Part shown: piece after piece, positions 14,101 to 47,500 of the stretch
Numbering within the stretch: the first letter of the stretch is position 1
Layout: the number at the start of each line of letters is the position of its first letter
From: Sipunculus nudus
Lineage: Eukaryota; Annelida; Sipuncula; Golfingiida; Sipunculidae
Direction: 5' to 3'
NCBI GenBank assembly: GCA_026874595.1
Contig: CM049322.1
Location: forward strand, 49,577,340-49,641,339
DNA: 64,000 bases
The notes under the pieces: model-generated
Databases searched by the model: none
The model's input: only the letters and a program-made list of their open reading frames with translations
Told to the model about the DNA's origin: nothing
Made by a program: the position numbers and the translations under genes

Positions 14101-15392
14101 AGATATTGGAACTATTTGTACAGCCCATGTAAACTGGATTTAGAATAAAATTAAAAATTTTGGTTTATCTCTCCGGGGTAACAAATGGCGATTCAAAGTG
14201 TTTAACTAACCAGAAGGGAGAATGTCAGGACAATGCCTGATCTTTTTTTTTTTTATTAATGTACGACTAAAAGCAATTGGGGTCAGCTCTCGGGGGTCGT
14301 CTGTGCACAATATACATATTTGTCAGTGTGGATGATATTTTATTTACGTATTAAATGCATTATGCTTGTAAAAATACGTATTGTCTTAGCAAAATTAGGG
14401 GTACTTTTATGTTTGGTGATCAAAACAAAATGTAAGTTTCTATTACAAATGTAAGCATAAACCGTTTAGCCAATCAACAGTTAACCATGCTTTATCTATA
14501 CTACAATATCTAAAACAATATCTCTCTTCCAATATTTCGCACAAATTCTTCCTATAACGACCGAACTTACCCAGTAGCCAATAATTCTTTTCATGTACGA
14601 GACTTTGAACCCGGTGTTTGATATCATCCTTTATGTAGCATGAGACTAACAATATTACTACTTTTTTATCATCAGGTGGAGTATATTCGCGAGAACAAGC
14701 TAGGTGGCGCCATGGTATGGGACCTCTCCCAAGATGATTTTAATAACGCCTGCGGAGGCGGCAGGTACACACTGCTTAACTCACTGTACAGTTCTCTCCA
14801 AGCGCCTGAGCAGACGACAGTTGTATCACGCATGCGCACATCAGATTTACCCGTGCTTTCCTCCAACAGTCAAGGGAAAACACCAACAGCTGGGGCCGGA
14901 AGTACCACCTCACGTGACAGCGTGACCCAATCAGGGATTAGCGTTACGGATAGCCAATCGCCGGTCATTTCTGACGGGCAAGCCGTGACGTCAGTAGTCC
15001 CGGTTCCGTTCTACCTGGACCCCTGGGTCATATTACTGTGTATCATGGGTGTTGTCTGCGTCCTGATTGTTGTAGGGGTGGTTTTTATCATGCCCGCGTG
15101 TGCTAAATGTTGGACAAAGAACGGTTTATTGTCAGAAGAGGAGGCCCCACAAGAGGAGAAAGACAAAACAGAAGGAAAGACAAAGGAAACCCAAGAGAAA
15201 GCAACAAACAAAATTAAGGAAGAGGATGAAACCAAGAAACCCGGTGCAAAGGAAAAGTCGAAGGAGCAAACGAAGGAAAAAAGCAAACAGACCGAGAGAG
15301 GCAGACCAAGAGAAAGAACAAAGGAAGAAAACAAGACAAAATATAAAACAAGAACAGGAAAACCAGACGCTAAGCGTTCACCTAAAGTTTAG
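7107..15392 (+). CDS. GH18 chitinase, signal peptide plus C-terminal transmembrane helix and charged tail
   Basis: Exons by splice sites and phase: 7107-7203, 8310-8468, 9061-9317, 9798-9922, 11278-11401, 11900-12091, 12482-12604 and 14676-15392 (1794 nt, 597 aa). All introns are GT-AG. Family role: hydrolyses beta-1,4-N-acetylglucosamine links in chitin. Seen: hydrophobic signal peptide (about residues 15-32), CYYPSWAQYR at the barrel start, LLVGVGG (103-109), the catalytic DGLDLDWE (144-151, acid Glu151), LMTYDFHGSW, LVLGVPFYGRSW, and GGAMVWDLSQDD at the barrel end, so the whole 360-residue domain is present and looks active. No Cys-rich chitin-binding (CBM14) domain follows. Instead there is a Ser/Thr-rich linker, one membrane helix (about 476-498, IMGVVCVLIVVGVVFIM) and a tail of about 99 mostly Lys/Glu residues. 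Inferred: type I membrane enzyme with its catalytic domain outside. Start is Met1 or the adjacent Met2. Confidence 0.92.
8102..8152. repeat. (TA)n microsatellite, chitinase intron 1
   Basis: About 25 uninterrupted TA units ending about 157 bases before exon 2. Similar shorter tracts lie at 15605-15643, 17679-17723, 19842-19885, 46535-46574, 55850-55892 and 63702-63726. Confidence 0.9.
11391..11767 (+). repeat. 21-bp minisatellite starting on the exon 5 splice donor of the chitinase
   Basis: About 18 degenerate units, most exactly 21 bases (one 19, one 20, one 23), form the start of intron 5. The first unit, CGCTTACTGCGGTAAATGTG plus one base, contains the last 11 coding bases of exon 5 and the donor GTAAAT at 11402. 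Later units keep a 'CGCT...GGTGAATGTGA' pattern, so many contain a donor-like GGTRAA. Because 21 is a multiple of three, an open frame persists through much of the array (repeating VNVTL-like peptides). Confidence 0.85.
12635..12978 (+). mobile_element. MITE-like element 'GGTATGG', copy A, in chitinase intron 7
   Basis: About 344 bp bounded by inverted repeats of about 34 bases. The left end reads TTAGGCC, an A-rich stretch, then TATGGTTCTCAGGCAC. The right end reads GTGCCTGAGAACCATA, a T-rich stretch, then GGCCTTA. The interior has no coding capacity. It matches 17143-17485 along its full length in the opposite orientation. It begins 31 bases after the exon 7 donor. The superfamily is unknown. 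Confidence 0.8.
13500..13805. other. GC-richer island inside chitinase intron 7
   Basis: This stretch stands out by base composition and carries a 95-codon open frame with no recognisable motif. No phase-compatible splice sites link it to the chitinase, whose exon 7 to exon 8 join is complete without it. Origin unknown, perhaps an old insertion. Confidence 0.25.
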
Positions 15393-15430
15393 CGTTGTCA
15401 TAATCTCTTTAATTTATACATACCCACAGC

Positions 15431-15436
15431 AATAAA
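15431..15436 (+). promoter_or_regulatory. Poly(A) signal of the chitinase gene
   Basis: AATAAA 39 bases after the stop codon, followed by a T/G-rich stretch. It is the first such signal after the gene. Confidence 0.6.
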
Positions 15437-15603
15437 CACAGGTTAAAGGTTGTTTCTACAGTTATTACCATACTTCTTTTAATATAACAACGCTTTACAT
15501 TTAATTATTGAATAATTAGAACGGTGGTGGAGATATCATGATATAACCAGATCCAGATTGTTTTCTACAACTGCTATTGATACTATTATTACTTTTAGAA
15601 AAC

Positions 15604-15646
<43 letters not shown>

Positions 15647-16442
15647 CCATGTACAGCAAGACATTTTCTATAATGATTATTGAATTATTAAAATTATGAA
15701 ATTTAACATTTTATTAGATCATATTTCACCTTCCTTGTCCTTATTATTTATAAAACTTTCTATGATTGATATATGAATGTACTGTTTTGATCGGAGGTAT
15801 ACATATAAACCCAAACGTTTATAACATGAAGTCCCCATAGGAGTGTGAGATTAGTACAGAATGAAGAACACAGTGTCACCAATAAGCCGTTTTCCGCTAA
15901 CTAGATCCTTGCGAACGCCGAACTACACAACTGTTTCTTCAAATATCACGCACTAGAAACAGGTATCTGGAATCAGATTAAAAGAACTTTCACTTATGCC
16001 CATAATATCCCGGCGGAGGTAAATTTGTAGTCTCAGCGTACATTTCTATTCTGCACATATTGTTTTTTTTTTATTTTCATACGCTAAACCATCCACACCA
16101 CTTACATAAATAAATCAGGCCAAATGTATTATTTGATTTCCTTATTAAATTTCTCAGATTTGTGCAATACATCAAATTTTTTGTAGAGTCCCCAAGATAA
16201 AGATTGTTGGGTTTAAGCAATAAGTAAAGAAAAAATAGAAATATGAGATAGAAAACGCGTTTTTATTTGACAATCTATAATGGTAGTCTGCACTGTCACT
16301 TGTATATATATTTATCCCCGTTTGAGCCGAAACAACCTTTTTCTGATGGTTAAAAAAAATTGCGGCATGACCCCCCCCCCCCCCCCCCTTCCCAGTCCAG
16401 AGGAATTTTTACAGGTTTTCATTTTAATCTTCACCGGTTTGA

Positions 16443-16473
<31 letters not shown>

Positions 16474-17142
16474 AAAGATCCTGTACCTATCCTCGAATAA
16501 AGATAAGTAAAAAAAATAAAATACATAAAAAGAAAAATATTGGTACATTAACCAGTATGGCCCAGGCGCTGTGTTTACATACATCTCCGTCATCAATGCC
16601 TGTTGACTGAAGTTTCACTGTGATATATCCACCCCGGTATCTGGCTTGCATTACATGTATATACGGGAACATCATATATAAAATAAGTTTATTAAATAGA
16701 AAATATAAAATATGTATAATTTATTAAGTCATGGATTTTACAACTTATGTAAAAAATGCATTTTTATGTTTTGAAAGAGGACAGTTTTCATATAATGCAG
16801 TTATGTTAGAAGTGTTTTTTTTTTACTATATTGCGATAAACATATAAATGATTTTTTATCTCCGTGTCGGTCTCAGCGACATCTCTCAGTGATAAGACAC
16901 AGATAAAAATAATATTTATATACAAATACCGTATACGCACATCAAGCGACTGTCACACCCAATACTGCAGCTAGGATGTAGATCACTTTCCGTGACCTCG
17001 GGCGCACCTAGGGAATTCTTAACCCCCTTATCTCATGACGTCACAACATGCGAGACGCAGCCGTGTATTTAGGGTCTTGGACTTTGTCACAGATCGTCCC
17101 TGCTAAGCAGAGCATAGAAGGCAAAATAAAAAAAAAGAATAC
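15437..17142. other. Intergenic DNA with degenerate repeats
   Basis: No gene seen. Contains a (TA)n tract (15605-15643). At about 16366-16475 two long C runs surround a segment (GAGGAATTTTTACAGGTTTT) like the interior of the GGATCC-TIR elements, probably a decayed copy. Confidence 0.45.
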
Positions 17143-17485
17143 TTAGGCCAAAATAAAAAAAGGTATGGTTCTCAGGCACTTTTTTTCAGAAATCAATGCG
17201 GGCGGGCGCTTTTTTTATTTCAATTTTTTTGGTATGTTTCGATAAAAATGTCAAATGATAAGGGAAAAGCATGAAAATAACAGTTTTATTTTGCTAAACA
17301 AGTAAAAGCACTACAAAACAAAGGAAATTGTATGGTTTTAATTTCTTGAAATAAATGTCCGAGCGGCTGAAGCTCGAAATTGGAAATTTTTATTGAAAAT
17401 CAAAATAAAATTTTTTGATGCGGGGGTTTAAAATTGATGCGGGCGGTACCTGAGAACCATACCTTTTATTTTTTTTTTGCCTAAA
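17143..17485 (-). mobile_element. MITE-like element 'GGTATGG', copy B
   Basis: About 343 bp. The left end reads TTAGGCCAAAATAAAAAAAG and then GTATGGTTCTCAGGCAC. The right end is its imperfect inverse, finishing TTGCCTAA. The interior aligns with the reverse complement of 12635-12978, including the GCGGGCGGGCGC and TTGATGCGGG blocks. It lies about 1.7 kb beyond the chitinase poly(A) signal. Confidence 0.8.
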
Positions 17486-17674
17486 GGCTCTGTTGTTATA
17501 TGTTAAATATGCCTAGTGTATCATTTAATTTATTTAAAATACATATTAAACCTGGATAGCCTATTCATACTGAGCTGTTTTTCTATATCGAAACTAAAAT
17601 ACATGCATACATAAAAAATCAAATGTAAAACATACATGAATTTAAATGCATAATATGCAGGTTAATTCATAAGG

Positions 17675-17726
<52 letters not shown>

Positions 17727-18524
17727 TATTTTTGATTGAATAATATAGTAAATAAGAAGCTTCATTAAAACTAACTAAAATATCCTTTCTGCCCTTCTAC
17801 GGTGTGAGAAAACCATAAATGCACAAGACTTAATTACAATACTCAACTTTTTATCGGCCAGAAAGTGAAATTGGGGAGACCTCTCGAATTCACACAATAA
17901 TTTACATACTAGAAAGGAATTTAAATATTTTCACAGATATTGATTAGTTTACACTTTACAGGATCATAGATTAAGGACTCATATCTCCTCGACATCGACG
18001 CAAGGGAGGGTCGTGAGGTTGGCCATGTTGTTGAAACTTTACTGAAACTAATCAGTAATGGCGCAGTCTAGGACACTTCAGAGTTTTTTATCGCTATTAA
18101 GGCTATCTTGTTCTATTTAATAGATTTTTCGGTCCCCCCCCCCCCCAGCGCGTGCCACTGATACGTGGGGTAAGTAAAAACAAACAGAAGACACCCAAGA
18201 GCAAGAATATCGCCATTCCCCATTCTTACTGAGGCCAATCAAAGCTTGTCTACCCTGGATACAGGACAAAATGAGACACAGACCGACAGACCAGCATTAA
18301 TTATGGCCTGTCCAGATTACCTCACAAGTCTGACAAAAGCCAGGCAATGATTATTTGATCATTTTCAGCTTGGTTGTTCCTTGTATGATCATTTAACAGT
18401 TACTACCCAGATGGTTTGCTTTCAGTTAATGAGAATCTTTACAGCTGAAAATAATTAATGCAACATGTTTGACCAACTGAGAATCCAATCAAATAAGGGA
18501 ATTCTTGGTGCCAGCCCTTGTGAG

Positions 18525-18593
<69 letters not shown>

Positions 18594-19402
18594 AATAGAT
18601 AAAGAAATAGAGGGGGGAGAGAAAGCGGTGAAATACACATCTGGTTTATATGACATACAGTGTGCGACACTTAACATGGGCGGATTTCAGGGGCGCCAAT
18701 GTGTTTTATCCAAAGTATGGAAAACATTAAATACGGAAATTATTGTCCGGAGAACTACCTAAGATTGCATCATAATGATGTAGGTATTATATAAAAATAA
18801 TAAAATATGTTTAATTATAATAATAAATATAATTTTCAAGATATTTGAGCACCAGTCTTCGAGGTCCCGTAATATAACCCCCGCCCGCGCCCGCTAAATT
18901 CATCTGCCCACCCCTGCCATATTGCACGAGTTGCTTTGTGTAATGCAAGCACGACAAAGTGGTACAAGCGGAGAGAGGACCAGATCTACCCGATAATATA
19001 CACGGTGCTCTTATAATATATGATTTACTAGTGCATAAAATGACACATAATCAACACATACGTTGCTGGTCCATTAATCAAGCCAAATAACACGACCCAG
19101 GATTCACTTATTGCGCTAAATCATATTTAGTAGGCACCTTCATCAGATATGTAAATTTGTGACTGGCGTTACCGGTCAGCCTCAATATGCGGCTGACTTA
19201 ACAAGTGGTCTTATCCAGGCTTTGCTCCGGGCTCGGCACTGCAAGGGTTTCCGACCGGGCTAAGTTGTCACCAAAGCTTCCTAGACGTTTGCTTCCCTTC
19301 TTTACAGTTTAATTGGGAAGGTAAGAGCCCGTCTTCACAGTTTATACGCGGAAGAAGACAACGCTGCCTTCAAGTGTTCGAAACTGTAGCACGGACAACA
19401 TC
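17486..19402. other. Intergenic and upstream flank of esterase A
   Basis: No gene seen. Contains (TA)n at 17679-17723 and a long (TA)n at 18526-18590. The 200 bases before the esterase A start are less AT-rich and probably hold the promoter and 5' leader, but no core element is convincing. Confidence 0.4.
18526..18590. repeat. (TA)n microsatellite
   Basis: About 32 uninterrupted TA units in the spacer upstream of esterase A. Confidence 0.9.
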
Positions 19403-31322
<11,920 letters not shown>

Positions 31323-31843
31323 ATCACACGCAACAAGCTTATACCAAAGATACTGAAGATCACGGGATTTTTTCCTGACTTTAGCAAAGATATTATCATG
31401 CCTGTCATATTACAGTATAACTGGTTATCAAAATAAGAGTAATAATAACCGATGAATAATATATGTAATGTTAATATCTTATATGTTATTGTTGGTGTTA
31501 TTGTGAAATACACGCGAGCATGGTATACTTGATCATTAAAGCGTTACTTTTATAGCCATAAATATGCAGTGTCTCGACTATCTTCTCTATTGTGATAAGA
31601 TACCACATACTTTACGATACTACATATGATAATATACTTCATATCTATATTACAATTTATGGTGGTCGCACTTGACCTTTGTCACGAAACACATCTGTGG
31701 CCATACCTCGGATATGGACGTTTTTGATCTTGAACTCTCAGGGGGGTTATATCCTCTTTTTCCATAAGTCAAGGGATATTTCAAAATATTTTCTATGGAG
31801 CTATTGCAGCGACACCTGTCGCTAACGACAACTGTTCATTAAG

Positions 31844-32302
31844 CAGGGTTGGGGTTAAATACTGTATGCCTAATATAAAAACAAATATAAATACGATAGC
31901 TAGTCCCATCCAAATATGAGTGACTGAAGATTAATACAAATACACGACATCAAATAAAAATACAATTACCAATACGCAGGTGTAGGTTATACAGAATATT
32001 TATTAATTTTCAGTACCATAAATATTAATAAAGTCTAAGGGAGAAGTGAAACACTTAAAATGATGCTGTGTTATGATTGTTCAGAATTTAATTAGTTTTT
32101 TTTTTTAATTATGGAGATATGATTATGTTTTTATACATATGTATTTTTACAGTATTTTATCAAATACTTCAAATATTGAGATCGAATAAAATACATATAC
32201 AAATACAAATATTATCATTTTGCACAACATAAATACAAATATTAATACAAATACATAATTTTACTGTATATAAAGACAAATACATATTTGACCCCAACCC
32301 TG
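31844..32302. mobile_element. Non-autonomous element with CAGGGTTGGGG inverted ends
   Basis: About 459 bp. The left end CAGGGTTGGGGTTAAATA and the right end TATTTGACCCCAACCCTG are near-perfect inverse copies. The interior is built of AAATACAAATAC-like units and does not code. CAGGG...CCCTG ends suggest a hAT-type MITE. Flanking octamers do not match, so the target-site duplication is lost or absent. Confidence 0.65.
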
Positions 32303-34757
32303 CAGTACCTAGGCAATCAGCTGTAATGAACGGGTAAGATAAGCTGTGACAGACAAGTTTTCAAAAATTGTTTACTAAAGTTACACACCAAGAAACTGTA
32401 TCACTGACAAGCTTAGCAACCTAACATACATACATGAAAAATAAAAATAACAGTGTAACCCTTTAAGAAAAGGGGCTTTATTACCTTGTAAACGCATTTA
32501 CCATGCAGTAAACATTTCGTAATTTCTTAGCGCCACCCATTTCAAAAAGAAATATTTAGTAACAAGGCAGCGATAAGACGGCACCCCTCTGTTAGTAATG
32601 AAATAACATAATTCAACCGGTCTGTTTATATTATGTTTTTGCATAAGAACCCCAACCGCCACCACCTTCCCTTCCTATAAAAATTCTGGGGTGATCTGCC
32701 GCCATACACCGACGTTTTTGTTCGGTGTGTCTGTGATGGTGGACGTCAAAAATCAGATTTAAAAAATATATATGCAAATTCTGTGTGTGTGTATATACAT
32801 ATATATATACATATATATATATTACGAAAACTAACTTTGGAAGACATCTTTGTTCTGGTCCGACATGGTTTATCATCGTAAGTGTATCATTAATTTCTGA
32901 AGCTTGCAGAGAAAGTGGCAGCGCTTCCAATTAAGCCTAAAATGTTATTGATAGCTGACCACTAAGCCGTTATGGTGCAAGCATTAAATCTAACACTACC
33001 TCCCTTGTTTTGATCTTTCTACTTCTGTTTCTTTGTGTTTCCCCGTCGGCAAAAATATCTTAAAAGTTTAAGAGTTGAGCTTCCAGAGTCAACAGTTTGG
33101 CTCTTTGATATCAACACCCAGGCCAGGTTTCATAACGATGCTACGTAAAACATATCTGTGCCGTGACTGGCTGCGACACCCGCACCGTGATTTGGATAAT
33201 GGTTATTCACAATCCAGTTCAATCATTTAGTGATTTATATCAACGATCTACATCTATAGTGTTCACGTGGCCTGTCGGACTTACCTGCGGTGTGTAAAAA
33301 CTGACAATTCATTGGATATAAACGCTACCTTTGCAAGCTGTATATAGAGCAAGGTACTTGTTTTCTTTAAAAAATAAATCACAATTATTGTAAATGATTC
33401 GCTGTTCTTTATAAAAGGTTGATGAGATTACATTACTGGCATGCCGGCAGGTTTAGCGTAATGGAACCTGTATATGTCTACGCGTACCGGTACCACACTC
33501 ATTGAAAATGATTTAACTGGCATGTCCGTAACCTCAATTATCCGAACAATGTTTATGTTAACCAGACTATTCGGATATCCGATGTTCTACTGTACTTGTA
33601 ATAACACAGGCACAGTTTCACGGTATTTTGACACTGCATGTTACAGTGCAAAACAAAAATATAGGAAAAAGTGGAAAAAAGAGGACACAGAAGAAAGAAG
33701 TAGATAAATTAGGTTCACTTGACAGTCTGCTAAATATATACACAACGTCAATAGTGGGTTGGATGTAGTTTTTTTTAGGGGGGCACGTCATATGTTATTA
33801 AGTGACCTTTTTTAAGAAATTAAATGCACGGAAAATATATCAGATTGTTTAAGTCAATCACAAAGCAATTTTTTTATTTCATTTGATATATTGCCAGATA
33901 ATAAGACCAATATTATGGCTGACATTATAAATATAGGGCCTACTATAATAGATCTGCATGATCAATTTAACATTTCAAAGGTTAACATCAATTTAAAAAA
34001 TATATATATATTTATAGTGCCCTTGGCATATGGTATTTGCTGCCATATTAAAATTCAGCACAGAGACTTCCAAGCTCCAAAATTTCTAAAATCAGACCCC
34101 TGTCCCTGTCTGAATTCACGACAAGCAGGTGGGCAAACACAAAGTACCATGACTATAATTATCAGCAATGCAAATATTCCTGATTGTCACTAGATAATAT
34201 ATATTTGGAGATATGTTGGTCAAAAAATGAAGGCTAAAAAACTGAATTTTTTACTGCCAGTATGTATTTAACATCTTAGATATAATAGAAAGTACTGTAG
34301 AACCCCAGATCAATGCGGTAACACCCTGTACGTGTGCTAATTGTACAACCCAATTGAAATAAATATGTTTAGACTTATAACAAACTATTGATAAACGCAT
34401 GGCCCATCAGGTCGATATCCTGAATAGATCTATTGCTCCTCTCAGAGATCAGACGCAGATTGAACTTATTTCTAACCCTCATTAATCAATACTATATATA
34501 AAGGCTCGCTTTCCTATACTTAATTTGTATATAATATTATATTCAAGTGTGTTACAGTCCTGTGAGTTTTGTTTTGTCCGAGTTGTGTAATGTGATGTTG
34601 AGTAAAGCATATTGCTTCAAAATATATAAGAAACATTACGTTTATAAACCATATATATACTCGTGGCCATATTTCGTTTTAGGTTATCTTTAAACAGAGA
34701 TGTTTTCAGAAAATAAACATATCTACAAACGTAACAATAACAAGTGTACATAAATGG

Positions 34758-34763
34758 TTTATT
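34758..34763 (-). promoter_or_regulatory. Candidate poly(A) signal of esterase B
   Basis: AATAAA on the minus strand, about 145 bases beyond the esterase B stop codon, in AT-rich DNA. Confidence 0.4.
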
Positions 34764-34906
34764 ATACAGCGCCACTGTCACATAAAAAGTTATTAAAATA
34801 CAAAATTGCTTTGAATACAAATCTTATGTAAAATTTCAGCTACTGTATCATTTACCGAATTCTGCTTATTTATATTATATCACCTCTAAATCTAAGGTTA
34901 CAAAGT

Positions 34907-44267
<9,361 letters not shown>

Positions 44268-45680
44268 TTTGCCCGAAAAATCTGCAGGATCTTTCCCTGA
44301 GCTATTCAGACGTTTGATCTGCTATCGTGTCCTTGCTGATTTGTAGCTATAGCAGTTGTTAGAGTCTTTATTAATACACGGCACATGATAAGGTTTATTA
44401 ATCACATCTAGGGCATCCGATATTGTTGGCTCTAGATTTTCCCCACCGCAAATTCTTCCGTATTTATATCTAACTGTTGGCGGTGTTTCCTGCAGACCCC
44501 TCGTGCTACTTGTACAAAGGGTGTCACGGAAACTGGTTTTATTGTCTGTTTTGTACACATTCCTTACAAAACTATTTAGCGGCATGTGTTAATAATTCAT
44601 TTCATTAACACATGCACTTTAATTGTTTTTGCAGTTGTTTTCATATTGATTGGTCAATTTCCGATTGACCACTTTTCTGGCCCTCACCTAAAAATATGTA
44701 GCCTAGAGAAGAACGCGGAAAGAATTCATTTGACAAACCCCGAATAACCCAGCTTTCAACCCCGATTCGGCATGCCTGGCTCAAAAACATTAGAGGCGGC
44801 CTATTCTGATATTTTATATGTATTAAATAAAAGTAATCTAGTGGACCTTTTTTATGGTATAAGCAATAAAGCGCCGATGCCACGGTACACAGACTGCTCT
44901 TGTTGTTTATATATCCACGTGTTTATAACATGCGGGGGGATCGCAATCCGAATACGTCCAACAAATTAAGGACATCTAGCAGCAAATCAGACGGACCAGA
45001 GCTTTTCAAATGACAAAAGATGTTGTAACTTCACATCTCAGATAACAGATAGTGCGCATAAACGCGCGTTGGGTAACATTTTTTTTTTTTTTTTTTTTTT
45101 TCGAAATGGGCATCTCCGCCTTTGTCCCATGACCAACTGATTGTAGATAAACAAGCTAATACGCCCTTCACACGGGTGTTGTCAGAACGTTTTTCAGCAT
45201 TAATTAAATGCATTTCATTAATATATACATGTACCTACATTGATTCAGGAATTAGGCAGGTAAATGCATGGCTTCAAATTTTCTGAACGCGACAACCTGC
45301 GGTACGGCTGCTAACGCCGTTTTAAAGTAACACTGGCGCCTAATGTATCCGCATACACAACAAAAGTAGGCCTATACCGCTGCTGATCCGACTGTTCAGG
45401 CTTGGCCTTTTCTTATCGAGGTAATGTTGTTTTACATGACTTATTGAGCGGGGACAATTCCAGGTCTAGGGATGCAATTAGATATATGTGAAGAGCCGAT
45501 GGCCGATGGTGAAAATCTAGAGCTATCCGTACCAAGTGCGCTGTGCGTAATTAATAAATATTATCATCACTGCCATATATGTTAATGAAGGACCAGTATA
45601 CGCAGACGTCAAACCTGTAAACACAGGTTAACAGACTGCCTGAATAGCTCCGAAAAAATTTCGATGATTTTTTGGGCAAG
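44268..45680. promoter_or_regulatory. Divergent spacer between esterases B and C
   Basis: The 1.4 kb between the two start codons must hold both promoters. The last 50-60 bases before each ATG are alike when read in gene orientation: both contain CTGAATAGCTC and then GGGCAARATGGCG. The duplication therefore includes the 5' leader. Contains a T run of about 23 bases near 45079. No core promoter element is convincing. Confidence 0.5.
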
Positions 45681-46531
45681 ATGGCGTTTAAGTTCCTGTA
45701 ACTACTTCTCCCGTGCCTGGCGCATGCGTTGCTAGGCGACGATGTGCGGGTGAATATGACGTTGGGTCCAGTGATTGGTCAGTCGGTACAACTACAGTCA
45801 GGACACGTTATCAATTCATTTTACGCCATACCTTTCGCCGAAGCTCCTTGTGGTAACCGGCGATTCAAGGTAAACCAATTCTATTTATCATCCTTTCCTT
45901 TAAGTTATTAATATTAATGTGAACAAAGGTTTAAAATATCCATACTGGCTTTAAACAACTGTATTTCCAGCTTTTCGCTATTATTTAGGCAACGCACTGT
46001 TTACAATAGTTCATCATCAATTATGTAAAAAAATGTTTTCTCTAAATTTCAGAATGATATTTGATTTATATCGTATCCGGACCTTTGTTATTTCTGGTTC
46101 TCTCAGAGTATTCTTAAAACTAAATGATACACCTTAAAATCCCATGGCGCAATAGAAGGTTATACACAAATCACTTAACAGGATAATGTATTTGTAAATA
46201 TATAGATATATATATATATATAGATATAGATATCCAGAAAAGATGGACTAAAGGTATGTCCTTTCTACCATATCAAAAACAAAATACCTCAATGATCCTT
46301 TACTATCTGACTTGTAAATAATTGTTCGTGGTTTATTTTACGCTATATTTCTGACGTACTAATTCTATGAAACAAAATTAAAAATAAAAATAACCGAACA
46401 TTCATGAAGACCTAATGAATTAGTGTGCACCGAAAGGAACCCAAGCTAAGGATAATCCCTGTATGTACGGTCAATCTTTGTAGTCTCAGCCAAGGAGGTT
46501 ATGATTTCATCCGTGTTGTTACAATTGTAAC

Positions 46532-46577
<46 letters not shown>

Positions 46578-46914
46578 GTTGTAACTTAAAATCAACTTAA
46601 AAAAATAAATAAATGAATATACATTTAAACATATATGTTATAGATAATCGTTAATAAATAAACTTCTCTTAATATAGGAAATTCATACTGGTGACATCTC
46701 GGGTGTGTAATATGTGCAGATTTCTTATCATTGTCGCCTTTGTAATATTTCGGTGGCGCGTTATCAGTAAAAAGATAAGAGATGTATGATCAAGGACAGG
46801 ACGAAGATCCAGGTCGATCAGCTTAACATAGTCCAGATGTCTGTGTACATCTTAGGTATGATACATCAAGGCGTTAATGAACTCTTTGGGTACATTAATC
46901 ACACGGAAACCATC

Positions 46915-46995
46915 TTGTGGAGCGAGTTGACGTTATGGTGTGGGCGCCTGACTTGTGACCGTAATGTTGTGGGTTCGCGTCTCGTTCTGACCGGC
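46915..46995 (+). repeat. tRNA-like segment, possible SINE head
   Basis: The segment reads GGTGTGGGCGCCTGACTTGT and then TGTGGGTTCGCGTCTCG, close to the A-box to anticodon arm to B-box (GGTTCGNNTCC) order of tRNA-derived SINEs. The acceptor stem does not pair well, so it is not a functional tRNA. It lies just before the inverted-repeat element at 47014. Confidence 0.4.
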
Positions 46996-47013
46996 TTCTG
47001 CTCTAAGCAAAGT

Positions 47014-47500
47014 CGCTTGAATTGCTATTAGTGTAGATTTGGTTATATTTGTTACTTTTCTGGGTCAATTCCTGATAACTATTACTTACCTGACATTTTC
47101 CCTTTTTTGCACTATATGGTTCTACTCTTTATAATTTACGTAATATTTGAGATAGGCAGGCAAGAAGCCCCCGTTGTTACGCCAGACATCAATGGCACAT
47201 CGGTTTCAGGCTAAATTTGAAGTACATGCGTGACTGGCTGAACCATTGTTACGTCAGCGGCATCATCAACTGAAGACTGCAGTAGAAGATATCAACCAAT
47301 CAGAAAGCGCTTCCTCGGTTGCTATGCCATGGCTGCCAGACGTAAAGACGGGGGCTTCTTGCCTGCATATCTCAAATATTAAGTAAATAATAAAGAGATG
47401 GACCATATAGTGCGAAAACGCTAGGAAAATGTCAGATAAGTAATATGACCCAGAAAAGTAACAAATTTAGCCGAATTCTACACTAATAGCAATTCAAGCG
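47014..47500. mobile_element. Foldback-type element with long inverted arms, esterase C intron 1
   Basis: The left arm (about 47014-47197) and right arm (about 47325-47500) are inverse copies. Outer ends are CGCTTGAATTGCTATTAGTG and CACTAATAGCAATTCAAGCG, and inner parts are CAGGCAAGAAGCCCCCGT and ACGGGGGCTTCTTGCCTG. The arms differ at scattered positions. The loop of about 130 bases does not code. No target-site duplication was identified. Confidence 0.75.

Larger units (their letters stand above)
31323..34906. other. Intergenic spacer between the 3' ends of esterases A and B
   Basis: The two genes converge here. No gene is supported. An ATTAAA at 31535 may be the esterase A poly(A) signal. 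A GTTCTACTG block near 33577 resembles one end of the pogo-like element at 48382-49207, but no partner end was found. Confidence 0.45.

Noticed and set aside
33474..34193. Two open frames of 77 and 100 codons between esterases A and B
   Set aside because: No motif, background composition and no splice or poly(A) context.
45724..45911. Alternative start rescuing esterase C exon 1
   Set aside because: The only ATG near the old signal peptide is out of frame, and the next in-frame ATG lies after the signal peptide. The exon 2 frameshift would remain in any case.
46915..46995. Functional tRNA gene
   Set aside because: The B-box is recognisable, but the acceptor stem and T stem do not pair properly. 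Listed only as a SINE-like head.
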